This document shows positions 50,612-60,189 of a stretch of DNA of 64,000 bases, one piece after another. Source of the DNA: Mucilaginibacter sp. 14171R-50 (GTDB lineage Bacteria > Bacteroidota > Bacteroidia > Sphingobacteriales > Sphingobacteriaceae); the NCBI RefSeq assembly GCF_010093045.1, contig NZ_CP048115.1, forward strand, positions 992,001 to 1,056,000, in the 5' to 3' direction. How positions within the stretch are numbered: the stretch's first letter is position 1; the number at the start of each line of letters is the position of its first letter. The translations under genes were made by a program, and so were the position numbers. The notes under the pieces are model-generated. The model worked only from the letters and a program-made list of their open reading frames with translations, had not been told where the DNA came from and ran no database searches.

Positions 50612-53512
50612 ATGTTACGCGTAGATAGCAGTAAACCTTGCCAAATTATTTATGCCATTGCCCGGCACGATTTCCTGTCGTACGTAATAGAGCCGCACAT
50701 AGTGCAGTTAAACCCCAACGGCGAGTTTTCGTTTACCCATCAACGCCTGTTCAGTAATACCGCCGAAGAGTTTATGCACTGTATTGACGATACCGACCGT
50801 AAGCTTATAAAGATACTGGAGGATATAGAACAGGGTAACATTATTAAAAAGTTCTACAAAAAGCCTATCCGTCCGTTCGAGTTTTTTGCCAAAATATTTA
50901 ACGACCAGCTTTTTGACACCATCCGCCCCAAGATCGAAAAAAAATTAGTAGAAGCGCTTGCGTTGCTTGGCATCAGTAAAAAACCGATCTACTTAATGAG
51001 TAAGGAAGGGTACCCGGCCGGGCGTAAGCTTCATATCGCTGATGAACCCGCCTCTGTGCTTTTCCATTTCAGGAGAGGGGATGACGAGATCAGGTATTTC
51101 CCAACTATTAAGTACCAGGGCATGCGTATAGAATTTATGTTTAAGGATGCCGAGGTGATTTGCAACCACCCGGCCTGGATGCTGCTGGATGATACCTTGT
51201 ATTATTTTGATAAAGAGATAGAGGGGAAAAAGCTACAGCCATTTCTTAACAAGCGCTATATATCCATACCAAAATCATCAGAGCAATCGTACTTCGAAAA
51301 ATTTGTTGGCCCGCTGATAGAGAAGCACAACGTTTATGCCGAAGGTTTTACCATCAATACCGAAAAGCACGAGGCAACAGCCTTTTTAAAGCCTATTTAT
51401 GTTGAGGGCGGCACTTCTCAGCTGCAATTATATTTTAAGTACGCCGGATATATCTTTCCGTACGGCGATGGCCGGCATGTATCGGTAAGGATGGAGAAAA
51501 CGGGCGATGATTACCTTTTTCATCGCATTAAGCGCTCGGTTGCCTGGGAGAAAGGGAAGCTGCAGCAGTTAGAAGCTATGGGGCTAAAAACGGTATCATC
51601 ACTGTTTCAAAACCTTGAAGTAGCTGCGCATAATGATGAGGGCGACCGCTCTTTCCCAATTTTTGAATGGCTTAACCAACACCACGACGAACTGGTAGAG
51701 CAAGGCTTTGAACTGGAGCAGCCCGACGGGCAAAAGCGGTATGTGTTTGGAAACACCAAAATTGACCTTGAAATAAGCGAGAACAACGATTGGTTTGACA
51801 TTAACGCGGTGGTTTATTTCGGCCAATACCGTATCCCGTTTATCCAGTTAAAAAACCATATTCTTAATCATAAAAAGGAATTTGTATTGCCCTCCGGAGA
51901 GATTGCCGTTATTCCGGAAAGCTGGTTCTCGCAATACGGCAACCTGCTGCATTTTGCCGAGGGTGGCGACCATTTAAAACTGCGCAGGCACCACCTTGGC
52001 CTGGTTAACGATTTGGCGGGCGGCGAGATGGCCGAAGTGGCTATGAACCGCAAACTGCAAAAGCTCGCGGGATTTGAGGAAACAGAAGATGTTGCCATGC
52101 CCGTAAATTTTGCCGGCAGCCTGCGGCCGTATCAAAAAGCGGGATATAACTGGTTCCACTTTTTAAAGGAGTATCACTTTGGCGGCTGCCTGGCTGACGA
52201 TATGGGTTTGGGTAAAACCATACAAACCCTTGCCTTGCTTCAAAAACATAAAGAAGACTCGGAGGCAGCGGGCAGCAAAGCCACATCGCTGGTAATAATG
52301 CCTACCTCGCTCATTTACAACTGGCTGAACGAGGCACGTAAATTTGCGCCGCAATTGAGGTTGATGGTGCATACCGGGGCGTTCCGCTACAAATCCGCGG
52401 AGGTGTTTGCCAATTACGATGTGGTGATAACCACCTATGGCATCAGCCGGATAGATATCGAGATGTTTAAAGCTTACTTTTTTGACTATGTAATATTGGA
52501 TGAAAGTCAGAACATTAAAAACCCATCGTCGAAATCTTTCCAATCGGTCAGGCAGTTAAAATCGCGTTTTAAACTGATATTGAGCGGTACCCCTGTAGAA
52601 AACTCGGTTAACGACCTCTGGACCCAGATGTCGTTCATCAACCCGGGCTTACTGGGCGCGCAGCTGTTTTTTCAGAACGAGTTTGTTACACCGATAGAAA
52701 AGAAGAAGGACGAAGATAAGGCACGCAAGCTGCAGGCCATTATTAAGCCGTTTGTACTGCGCCGCACCAAAGAACAGGTTGCAACAGAGCTCCCTCCAAA
52801 AACCGAGAACCTTTTTTATTGCAAGATGAGCGAAGAACAGGCCGAAGTGTACGACAAAGTAAAATCCGAATATCGCAACGAATTGCTGCGCAGCATTGAG
52901 GACGGCACCTATGCCAAAACACAGATACAGGTATTGCAAGGGCTTATTAAACTGCGGCAGATAGCAAACCACCCGTGTATGATAGACACTGAATACGAGG
53001 GCGACAGTGGCAAATTCGAAAACGTTGTACACACGCTTGCCAACGTACTTGACGGCGGGCATAAAGTGCTTATTTTTTCGCAGTTTGTAAAACAGCTTAG
53101 CATCTACCGCAATTATTTTGATAGGGAAGATATTTCCTATGTTTACCTTGACGGCAGTACGCAAAACCGCGGCGATGTGGTTAAGCAATTTCAGGAGGAC
53201 GCCAAAACAAGGGTGTTCCTGATATCAATAAAGGCGGGGGGCGTAGGGCTGAACTTAACCGAGGCTGATTACGTCTTCATCCTTGACCCATGGTGGAACC
53301 CCGCGGTTGAGCAGCAGGCCATTGACCGCACGCACCGCATCGGCCAAACCAAAAATGTGTTCATTTATAAATTCATCACCAAAGATACAGTGGAAGAGAA
53401 GATACTGGCTTTGCAGCAGCGCAAGCTAAGCGTAGCCCGCGCCCTCATCACTACTGAAGACAGCTTTATCAAATCGCTTACCGCCGAGGATATTAAGGAG
53501 ATCCTGGGGTAA
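50612..53512 (+). CDS. SNF2/Rad54-like DNA-dependent helicase
   Basis: A 966-residue SWI2/SNF2 ATPase. The first 490 residues are a conserved but uncharacterised N-terminal region without a zinc finger. Motif I DDMGLGKTIQT is at about residue 530, motif II reads DESQNIK (Ser in place of the usual Ala or Gly), motif III LSGTPVEN, and the C-terminal motif VI RTHRIGQTKNV near residue 910. Bacterial members affect transcription or repair by moving on duplex DNA; the exact role is unknown. Single gene, with a convergent dehydrogenase gene beyond a palindromic repeat. Confidence 0.9.
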   Translation: MLRVDSSKPCQIIYAIARHDFLSYVIEPHIVQLNPNGEFSFTHQRLFSNTAEEFMHCIDDTDRKLIKILEDIEQGNIIKKFYKKPIRPFEFFAKIFNDQLFDTIRPKIEKKLVEALALLGISKKPIYLMSKEGYPAGRKLHIADEPASVLFHFRRGDDEIRYFPTIKYQGMRIEFMFKDAEVICNHPAWMLLDDTLYYFDKEIEGKKLQPFLNKRYISIPKSSEQSYFEKFVGPLIEKHNVYAEGFTINTEKHEATAFLKPIYVEGGTSQLQLYFKYAGYIFPYGDGRHVSVRMEKTGDDYLFHRIKRSVAWEKGKLQQLEAMGLKTVSSLFQNLEVAAHNDEGDRSFPIFEWLNQHHDELVEQGFELEQPDGQKRYVFGNTKIDLEISENNDWFDINAVVYFGQYRIPFIQLKNHILNHKKEFVLPSGEIAVIPESWFSQYGNLLHFAEGGDHLKLRRHHLGLVNDLAGGEMAEVAMNRKLQKLAGFEETEDVAMPVNFAGSLRPYQKAGYNWFHFLKEYHFGGCLADDMGLGKTIQTLALLQKHKEDSEAAGSKATSLVIMPTSLIYNWLNEARKFAPQLRLMVHTGAFRYKSAEVFANYDVVITTYGISRIDIEMFKAYFFDYVILDESQNIKNPSSKSFQSVRQLKSRFKLILSGTPVENSVNDLWTQMSFINPGLLGAQLFFQNEFVTPIEKKKDEDKARKLQAIIKPFVLRRTKEQVATELPPKTENLFYCKMSEEQAEVYDKVKSEYRNELLRSIEDGTYAKTQIQVLQGLIKLRQIANHPCMIDTEYEGDSGKFENVVHTLANVLDGGHKVLIFSQFVKQLSIYRNYFDREDISYVYLDGSTQNRGDVVKQFQEDAKTRVFLISIKAGGVGLNLTEADYVFILDPWWNPAVEQQAIDRTHRIGQTKNVFIYKFITKDTVEEKILALQQRKLSVARALITTEDSFIKSLTAEDIKEILG

Positions 53513-53549
53513 TGCCATCTGGTCAATCTGAAGCTTAACTCTCTGCAAA

Positions 53550-53645
53550 GTGTTCACGTTCGGCGCACGTGAACACCGTGAACAAACGTGAACAACTCAT
53601 AATCAGGCAGTTAAAAAATTACATGGTGACACCATTCTGTCACCA
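53550..53645 (-). repeat. ~95-nt palindromic dispersed repeat, copy 2
   Basis: The core GTGTTCACGT (53550-53559), a 7-nt loop and ACGTGAACAC (53567-53576) are identical to copy 1 at 10484-10510 in the arms. On the minus strand the flanks also align: CTGATTATGAG, GTTCA and TGGTGAC match the 10416-10475 region. TGGTGACA-CCATTC-TGTCACCA at 53624-53645 is an extra perfect hairpin at its far end. Located between convergent genes. Confidence 0.7.
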
Positions 53646-53698
53646 CTGCGTGTTTAAATAACTAAAACTATTTAGTGGTTTACTGGCCATATGTCAAC

Positions 53699-53729
53699 AA
53701 AAACGGCTGATGTTTCATCAGCCGTTTTT
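53699..53729. terminator. Terminator, SNF2 / PQQ dehydrogenase (convergent)
   Basis: AAAAACGGCTGATG-TTT-CATCAGCCGTTTTT, a perfect 14-bp stem with T-runs on both strands. Confidence 0.87.
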
Positions 53730-53730
53730 G

Positions 53731-54948
53731 TTATTTCTTAGCTATCCTGTACAGTTTCCCGCTATCAGTTAAGCCGTAAAGGGCACCATCCTTACCGGTT
53801 ACAAGAGCGCGCCAGCGTTCATTTCTATCGCGCAGCAGGCGCTCTTCGCCAACAACTTTGTTGTTTTTTATCACCAGCCTGGCAATGTGCGACCCGCTTA
53901 ACCCCCCTACAAACAAGTTATTCTTCCACTCGGCAATATTGCCCGTATAAAACGTAATGCCCCCGGGCGATATGGTAGGATCCCAGTAGTAAATTGGCTG
54001 GGTTACACCTTCTTTTTGCTGTATGCCATCACCAACCTTTTCGCCGCTGTACTCAATCCCGTAAGTAACTACCGGCCAGCCGAAATTGCGCCCGGGTTTA
54101 ATAATGTTGATCTCGTCGCCGCCGCGTGGGCCAAACTCAGCCTCCCAAAGTTCGCCGGTTACCGGGTTCCATGCCAATCCATCGGGGTTGCGTATACCAT
54201 AGGCGTACACTTCGGGCAGCGCGTTAGCTTTACCGGCAAACGGCCCGCCCGGTACAGCCTTGCCCGTTTTTGTTATGTGGATGATCTTGCCGATGGCCGC
54301 GCTAAGGTCCTGCGCCTTCATGCGGATATCGTTGCCGCTTCGCTCACCCGTGCTTATAAACAGGTTGCCTTGTTTGTCAAATACTATACGAGCGCCGTAT
54401 TGCAGGGTGCCCTTATACGCCGGAGTTGCCCGGTATATCACGGTTACACCTTCAAGCCTTGTTTCATCAGCCGATAATTTACCTTTGGCAATAGCCAGCA
54501 GCGATCCGCCCTCGGCCTGCTCTGCAAATGCCCAGTAGATCATACGGTTTTTTGCAAAGTCGGGGTCAATAGTAACATCCAATAACCCGCCTTGTCCGCG
54601 AAAAAGCACCGCCGGGAAACCGGTGATCTGTTTGTCAAATTCGCCGCTGGCCTTTAATATACGCATCGAGCCTGCTTTTTCTGTTACAAGGAAACGCCCA
54701 TCAGGCAATACATGTATGCCCCAGGGGTTTTTAAGGCTGCTGTTTATAACGGTGATTGCAACCGGTGTTTTGGTTTTTACACCGCCAATGCGGGTTTGCC
54801 CTTTAAAAGCTGGTTTGTAATTGGTGTTAGGGCTTTGCGTTTCCACCGCCGGCAGGGTGTCCCGCTGCGAGGGTTCGGCCGCGTTACAGGCGGTGGTAGC
54901 TATAGCAATACCTATGGCCAGTAACAGAATGTTTTTAGGTGTTATCAT
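53731..54948 (-). CDS. PQQ-dependent aldose/sorbosone dehydrogenase, lipoprotein
   Basis: A 405-residue exported enzyme; MITPKNILLLAIGIAIATTAC gives a lipobox (Cys21). The six-bladed propeller of soluble PQQ glucose dehydrogenases is clear: NPWGIHVLPDGRFLVTE, RGQGGLLDVTIDPDF, YGARIVFDKQGNLFISTGER, YGIRNPDGLAWNPVTG and ELWEAEFGPRGGDEIN. It oxidises sugars to lactones with PQQ. No pqq synthesis genes lie in this window, so PQQ is made elsewhere or taken up. Confidence 0.89.
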   Translation of the reverse strand: MITPKNILLLAIGIAIATTACNAAEPSQRDTLPAVETQSPNTNYKPAFKGQTRIGGVKTKTPVAITVINSSLKNPWGIHVLPDGRFLVTEKAGSMRILKASGEFDKQITGFPAVLFRGQGGLLDVTIDPDFAKNRMIYWAFAEQAEGGSLLAIAKGKLSADETRLEGVTVIYRATPAYKGTLQYGARIVFDKQGNLFISTGERSGNDIRMKAQDLSAAIGKIIHITKTGKAVPGGPFAGKANALPEVYAYGIRNPDGLAWNPVTGELWEAEFGPRGGDEINIIKPGRNFGWPVVTYGIEYSGEKVGDGIQQKEGVTQPIYYWDPTISPGGITFYTGNIAEWKNNLFVGGLSGSHIARLVIKNNKVVGEERLLRDRNERWRALVTGKDGALYGLTDSGKLYRIAKK

Positions 54949-55218
54949 GATGATGTATTTGAGTTTAGAAATATCGTCGTTTTAAACGTAAACAAGTTGT
55001 ATTGTAACATACAAAATACTTATTGGGCACAGTTATACAAATATAAACCCTTTTCTGTCCTAAAACTTTCTTTATCAAACAAAAGCACAGCAATATTGTA
55101 ATTAGCTTAATCAAACAAAACAGCTATCACATTTGTGGGCAACACTAAAATATACGCAGAAAGCCTTATTGCTCCCGGCTTTTAACTTGCTTTTTGTAAC
55201 ATTGCACAAATTTTAAGA

Positions 55219-56193
55219 TTGACAGCCGCAGCCAAAAAAATATTCTCGTACCTTCTTAAAGCAGGCATCCTTGTTTTAGCCTTTCTTTTTATATACAATA
55301 AGTTTTTAACCAAGAACGATAGCCTTAAACAGTTTGAAGCGCTAACTGCTGTTATTAGCCGCAATCAGGTGATATTCACCCTGTCGGCTGTTGTTCTGCT
55401 GATGGTTTTGAACTGGTTTTTAGAAAGCCTTAAATGGCAATACCTGGCCAAAAAGCTTACTACTATATCTGTGTGGGTTGCTATCGAGGCTGTTTTTTGC
55501 GGCCTTACCTGGGCCGTTTTTACGCCAAACCGCATTGGCGAGTACGGGGGGCGCGTAATGTTTTTGCCAAACCGTAAAAGGGTGCATGGCGTTTTCGCTA
55601 TGGCGGTGGGTGCTTTTGCACAAAACGTGATCACCAATACGGTTGGTATACTGGCCTCGTTATGGTTTATTTATTATTTCCTGAATTTAAATTTTTGGCT
55701 GTACCTGGGGATAACGGTACTGTCACTGGCTTTTTTAGGGTTATTGCTGGTATTCTATTTAAATATAAAATGGCTGGTGGCCCTGCTTGACCGTATCAGG
55801 TTCCTTAAAAAGTATCACCGGTTTTTTGAGATCATGGGCCGTTATAACAGGGATGAGTTACTTATTGTTATTGGTTATAGCCTTGCCCGGTTTTTTGTAT
55901 TCTCATTTCAGTATTATCTCGTAATAGATCTTCTACTGCCCGATATCGCCTTTTTCAGCATGATGATGACAGTGTTTGTTTTCATCTTTATCCAGTCGGC
56001 CCTGCCATCGCTTGATCTTTTAGACATCGGCGTACGCAGTTTTACGGCGATGCATTTATTTTTATATGTAACCAACCAGCAAATAGCTATAATTGCAGCG
56101 GTATCATCCATCTGGCTGGTCAACCTCATTATCCCTGCCATTATCGGTTCAGTATTTGTTTTTAAACTTAAGTTTTTTGATCGCACTGCATAG
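55219..56193 (+). CDS. Flippase-like UPF0104 membrane protein (LPG synthase TM domain family)
   Basis: A 324-residue inner-membrane protein starting at a TTG. About eight membrane helices are visible, and the conserved block FTPNRIGEYGGR (residues 100-111) is the hallmark of the lysylphosphatidylglycerol-synthase transmembrane family, which includes lipid flippases. It is followed by a membrane glycosyltransferase overlapping by about 17 nt, so the two may build or move a glycolipid. No lysyltransferase domain is attached. Confidence 0.8.
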   Translation: MTAAAKKIFSYLLKAGILVLAFLFIYNKFLTKNDSLKQFEALTAVISRNQVIFTLSAVVLLMVLNWFLESLKWQYLAKKLTTISVWVAIEAVFCGLTWAVFTPNRIGEYGGRVMFLPNRKRVHGVFAMAVGAFAQNVITNTVGILASLWFIYYFLNLNFWLYLGITVLSLAFLGLLLVFYLNIKWLVALLDRIRFLKKYHRFFEIMGRYNRDELLIVIGYSLARFFVFSFQYYLVIDLLLPDIAFFSMMMTVFVFIFIQSALPSLDLLDIGVRSFTAMHLFLYVTNQQIAIIAAVSSIWLVNLIIPAIIGSVFVFKLKFFDRTA

Positions 56194-57307
56194 TACCATT
56201 TCGTTATTGCTAACAGGCTTATATCTGCTGGTGGTTGCCTATTTAATAAAAGGTTGGGCTGCGTTAAAGCGCCCGGGCATTGGCGCAGCGCCATTAGCTA
56301 CAAAAGTAACCGTGTTGATAGCCGCCCGAAATGAGGCCGGACGCATACGCTACACCATCGATGATATCTTAGCGCAGGATTATCCCAAACAGTTAACAGA
56401 AATAATAATTGTAGACGACCACTCTACTGACGATACTGCCGCCATTATAAGCAGCTACGCGGTACACGGCGTAAGGCTTTTGCAACTAAACGAAGATAAG
56501 CCGTTAAACTCTTATAAAAAGAAAGCCATTGCCGAGGCTATTAATTTATCAACCGGCGAGCTAATGGTTTGTACCGATGCAGACTGCCGTATGGGAAGCG
56601 GGTGGCTTTCGTCAATTGTGGGTTATTATGAAACGCACGGGCCGGTAATGATATCGTCGCCGGTTACCTATTTTGAGGAACGATCGTTATTTGAGCGGTT
56701 GCAAACGCTTGAATTCTCGTACCTGATAGGTATCGGTGCAGCCTTTATTGGCAATGGCAGGGCCTCAACCTGTAACGGGGCAAATTTTGCCTATCGTAAA
56801 GATGTTTTTTATGAGGTGGGAGGGTTTAAGGGGATAGATGACCTGGCATCGGGCGATGACGAACTGCTGCTGCAAAAAGTTGCCGAGATTTACCCGCATA
56901 AAATAGGCTTTTTTAAAAACCGGGACGCGGTAGTATTTACCCACGCCAAGCATACCCTGCAGGAGTTTTTGCAACAGCGCAGGCGCTGGGCGTCAAAATC
57001 TACCCGTTATAAAGATAAAAAGGTAGTGGCGCTTGCGGTTTGTATATGGCTGTTTAATCTTTCGCTGTTGGTAAACGCAGGGTTGGGTTTTTATAATATT
57101 TTTTATCTTAAGCTTTTTCTGGTTCAGTTTCTGTTAAAGTATATTATAGAAGTGGCCTTTTTATTGCCTATAACCACCTTTTTTAAGCGCGCAAATTTGG
57201 TAGGCCTGTTAATAGTGCTTGCTCCTATACATATTATTTACTTTGTATATGTTGGTTTGATAGGCAATACCCGCAAATATGCGTGGAAGGGGCGTATTGT
57301 AAGGTAA
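56177..57307 (+). CDS. Family 2 glycosyltransferase, membrane-bound
   Basis: A GT2 enzyme with VTVLIAARNEAGRIRYTID, IIIVDDHSTDD and the metal motif TDADC; the acceptor block QQRRRWASKS (QxxRW) is near residue 285. One N-terminal and about three C-terminal membrane helices follow the layout of processive or flippase-linked GT2 enzymes. I prefer a TTG start at 56177 (leading into IALHSTISLLL), giving 376 residues; the ATG at 56093 is in frame but would overlap the flippase gene by 101 nt. Sugar and lipid acceptor are unknown. Confidence 0.8.
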   Translation: MIALHSTISLLLTGLYLLVVAYLIKGWAALKRPGIGAAPLATKVTVLIAARNEAGRIRYTIDDILAQDYPKQLTEIIIVDDHSTDDTAAIISSYAVHGVRLLQLNEDKPLNSYKKKAIAEAINLSTGELMVCTDADCRMGSGWLSSIVGYYETHGPVMISSPVTYFEERSLFERLQTLEFSYLIGIGAAFIGNGRASTCNGANFAYRKDVFYEVGGFKGIDDLASGDDELLLQKVAEIYPHKIGFFKNRDAVVFTHAKHTLQEFLQQRRRWASKSTRYKDKKVVALAVCIWLFNLSLLVNAGLGFYNIFYLKLFLVQFLLKYIIEVAFLLPITTFFKRANLVGLLIVLAPIHIIYFVYVGLIGNTRKYAWKGRIVR

Positions 57308-57395
57308 GTAAGCTATAAATACTATCCGCTAAAAAAAGAGTGGTTCGCTGACGTTAAAAAAGAATATTTAGTTACTTTAGGCTACCTAAATATAA

Positions 57396-58634
57396 ATGCA
57401 AAATAACAACGATAGTTCTGGTGAAGATGAATTAATCAGGCTGTTACTTAAAAGGCAGTCGGAGTTAAACTCGTTATTGGAAGTTACAAGGGCTATCAAT
57501 AAAAACACCCCAACCCCCACATTGATACAAATGCTGGAGGTGATCCTAAAAAATTATTTACAGGTTGGTAAATTCCGTTTCCTGATCGAAAAGGATGGCG
57601 CATATAACTGTATCTCGAAATACGGCGGGGATATGGAAACAGCGGCCACACTCAATCAAACATGGTCGCACTTAAACAAATTACGATCGCCGGCTGATCT
57701 TACAGGCCATGCCGACAACACGCTTAGCCGTTACAATTATTTTATACCCATCTACCATAAAAACAAGGCCCTTGCATTCGCGCTCATCGGCGACTTCAAC
57801 ACCTCGGGCGACATGTTAAACAACGACCTGAACTTTATTCAGACGCTGATAAATGTTATAGTAGTGGCCTTAGAGAACAAAAAACTTTTTAGGGAGCGGT
57901 TACAGGCCGAGCGGTTTCAGCGGGAAATGGAACTGGCTGTTGAAGTGCAGAACATGCTGATCCCGCTAAGGGAACACAAGGAAGAGGGGGTGGAGATCGG
58001 GGCCAAATACCTGCCGCATCAGGATATCGGAGGGGATTATTTCGATTTCTTCCGGCTGAACGAAAACGAGTTTTTATGGTGCATAGCTGATGTATCGGGC
58101 AAAGGGATCTCTGCCGCGTTGCTGATGGCAAACTTCCAGGCCAGCCTGCACGGTTTAGCCGCCATAGAAGACGAGCTAACGACCGTTGTGGAACGACTTA
58201 ATAAAATTGTGATAGATAATACTAAAGGGGAGCGTTTTATTACCTTGTTTTTGGCCAAGTACAACGAAAAAACCCGGAAGCTTAATTATATAAACGCCGG
58301 ACACAACCCCAGTATACTCTATTCTGAAGGGGAAGCTGTGCCGCTTAAACTTGGCACAACCATGATTGGCGCCTTTGAAGAATTGCCTTTTTTAAACGAG
58401 GGAGAAATAGATGTAGAACCAGGAAGCCTGATAGTTAATTACACTGATGGCTTAATGGATTACGATGCGCAAAATATCAAAGCATGGGACGAGGATAAGT
58501 TGCTGGAATTTGTGTCCCATAATGGTGAACAAAGTCCTGACAGCTTTAACGAGGCGCTGATGAACTACATTAACCAGGTGGTTAAAGGCAAACCCATTGA
58601 CGATATAACCCTGCTTACGTTGAGGATATCATAG
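57396..58634 (+). CDS. SpoIIE/RsbU-type PP2C serine phosphatase with GAF-like N-terminus
   Basis: A 412-residue protein. Residues about 15-175 form a GAF-like sensor, a helix linker follows (RERLQAERFQREMELAVEVQ), and the SpoIIE domain from about residue 200 has metal-binding Asp residues in DIGGDYFDFF, ADVSGKGISAALLMA, NAGHNP, TDGLMDY and IDDITLL. Such phosphatases switch anti-sigma or STAS pathways. No STAS or kinase partner is nearby. A TACTTTAG sequence 45 nt upstream (7/8 to the -7 box) may be its promoter. Two bases separate it from the convergent radA. Confidence 0.9.
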   Translation: MQNNNDSSGEDELIRLLLKRQSELNSLLEVTRAINKNTPTPTLIQMLEVILKNYLQVGKFRFLIEKDGAYNCISKYGGDMETAATLNQTWSHLNKLRSPADLTGHADNTLSRYNYFIPIYHKNKALAFALIGDFNTSGDMLNNDLNFIQTLINVIVVALENKKLFRERLQAERFQREMELAVEVQNMLIPLREHKEEGVEIGAKYLPHQDIGGDYFDFFRLNENEFLWCIADVSGKGISAALLMANFQASLHGLAAIEDELTTVVERLNKIVIDNTKGERFITLFLAKYNEKTRKLNYINAGHNPSILYSEGEAVPLKLGTTMIGAFEELPFLNEGEIDVEPGSLIVNYTDGLMDYDAQNIKAWDEDKLLEFVSHNGEQSPDSFNEALMNYINQVVKGKPIDDITLLTLRIS

Positions 58635-58636
58635 CC

Positions 58637-60067
58637 TTACCCAAACAGCAACCCAAATACCTCTTCAATACGCCCCACAACTTTCACATCAATCGTATAG
58701 CGGGAAAGGTCGAGCCGCTTTTTGTCCTTCGCGGCAGTTGGCATATTGTATTTGGAAATAAATATCTGGTCGAAACCCAGTTTCTGTGCTTCGGCTATGC
58801 GCTGCTCTACTCTATTTACCGCCCTTATTTCGCCTGACAGGCCAATCTCGCCCGCAAAGCAGGTTTTAGCCGGGATGGGAATATCCTCATGCGATGATAT
58901 AATGGCAGCGGCCAGGCCCAGGTCAATGGCCGGGTCTTCCACCCGGATACCGCCCGTAATATTCAGGAAAACATCCTGCGCACCAAGCTTGAACCCGCAA
59001 CGTTTTTCCAGCACTGCCAGCAGCATGCTCATCCGTTTGGTATCAAAGCCCGTTGCGGTGCGTTGTGGCGTGCCGTATGCCGATGTGCTTACCAGCGCCT
59101 GGGTTTCTATCAGCATGGGCCTCATGCCCTCTAAAGTGGCCGATATGGTCACGCCGCTTAAAGGCTCGTCGCGTTGCGATAATAGGATCTCGGACGGGTT
59201 TGATACTTCGCGCAGCCCTTCGCCCAGCATTTCGTAAATGCCCAGTTCGGATGAGGAGCCAAAGCGGTTCTTGATAGTGCGCAAAATGCGGTATACGTGG
59301 TGGCGGTCGCCCTCAAACTGCAGCACGGTATCTACCATATGTTCCAATATTTTTGGCCCGGCTATCATCCCATCCTTGGTGATGTGGCCTATCAAAAATA
59401 CGGGCGTAGAGGTTTCTTTGGCAAAACGCAGCAGTTCGGCGGTACATTCCCGCACCTGCGATACGCTTCCGGGCGTCGACTCCACATGCGATGAATGCAG
59501 CGTCTGGATAGAATCGATCACCAAAATATCCGGCTGCAGTTCTTCTATCTGCTTAAATATATTTTGGGTGGATGTTTCGGTAAGGATGTAGCAGCCCTTG
59601 TTTATTTCGGATTGCGGATTGCGGATTTCGGATTTTTCATTGGCAAGGCGCTCCGCCCTCATTTTTATCTGGTGGTCGCTTTCCTCGCCCGATACATACA
59701 GCACCTTCACGTTTGGCATGTTCAGGGCAAGCTGCAGCATCAGTGTCGATTTACCAATGCCCGGCTCGCCGCCTATCAGCACCAGCGAACCTGCAACAAT
59801 GCCGCCGCCCAAAACCCGGTTAAACTCCTTATCGGGCGTTAGCAGGCGGTGCTCTTCCTTAAAGGTGATCTCGCCAACCTCAACCGGCTTATTAGCCCGC
59901 TGCGACGAGGCTGGGCTGCTTTTCCAGTTTGGCACCGATGCGCTCGATTTCTCTAAGATTTCTTCAACAAAAGTATTCCATTGCTGGCAGCTTGGGCATT
60001 TACCCAGCCATTTAGGCGATTCGTAGCCACAGCTCTGGCAGAAATAGGCGATCTTGGTTTTAGCCAT
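58637..60067 (-). CDS. radA: DNA repair protein RadA with an in-frame repeat insert
   Basis: A 476-residue RadA. The zinc finger CQSCGYESPKWLGKCPSC is at residues 10-27, Walker A GGEPGIGKST near residue 99, the KNRFGSS (KNRFG) motif near residue 255 and the Lon-like C-terminal domain from about 290. RadA drives branch migration in recombination. Between residues 145 and 156 the sequence EKSEIRNPQSEINKG is encoded by short tandem DNA repeats at 59600-59637, about a dozen residues longer than expected between RAERL and YILTET. It may be tolerated as a surface loop. Confidence 0.92.
   Translation of the reverse strand: MAKTKIAYFCQSCGYESPKWLGKCPSCQQWNTFVEEILEKSSASVPNWKSSPASSQRANKPVEVGEITFKEEHRLLTPDKEFNRVLGGGIVAGSLVLIGGEPGIGKSTLMLQLALNMPNVKVLYVSGEESDHQIKMRAERLANEKSEIRNPQSEINKGCYILTETSTQNIFKQIEELQPDILVIDSIQTLHSSHVESTPGSVSQVRECTAELLRFAKETSTPVFLIGHITKDGMIAGPKILEHMVDTVLQFEGDRHHVYRILRTIKNRFGSSSELGIYEMLGEGLREVSNPSEILLSQRDEPLSGVTISATLEGMRPMLIETQALVSTSAYGTPQRTATGFDTKRMSMLLAVLEKRCGFKLGAQDVFLNITGGIRVEDPAIDLGLAAAIISSHEDIPIPAKTCFAGEIGLSGEIRAVNRVEQRIAEAQKLGFDQIFISKYNMPTAAKDKKRLDLSRYTIDVKVVGRIEEVFGLLFG
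59600..59637. repeat. Short tandem repeat inserted in frame in radA
   Basis: TTTCGGATT-GCGGATT-GCGGATTTCGGATTT contains four copies of a 7-9-nt unit (CGGATT). It is of the kind found in spacer DNA, here coding residues about 145-156 of RadA. Confidence 0.6.
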
Positions 60068-60070
60068 GTG

Positions 60071-60108
60071 TTAGATGTGCAGATTACAGATGTGCAAATA
60101 TGCAGATT
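60071..60108 (+). repeat. TAGATGTGCAGATT repeat, radA-side copy
   Basis: TTAGATGTGCAGATTACAGA followed by TGTGCA and a further ATGCAGATT. It starts four bases upstream of the radA start codon. An inverted copy lies at 62086-62116. The minus strand here gives CATATTTG (60095-60102), a 7/8 match to the -7 box, possibly radA's own promoter. Confidence 0.7.
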
Positions 60109-60189
60109 GTTTTGCCAATAAAATTAGCAAAAATTATTGACAAATAAGTAACACATATGTGCATTCTCATTTGCTTTAAGTAATTTTAC

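Noticed and set aside
53624..53645. TGGTGACA-CCATTC-TGTCACCA considered as a separate operator or origin site
   Set aside because: It is the end of the 95-nt repeat copy 2, between convergent genes and away from any start codon.
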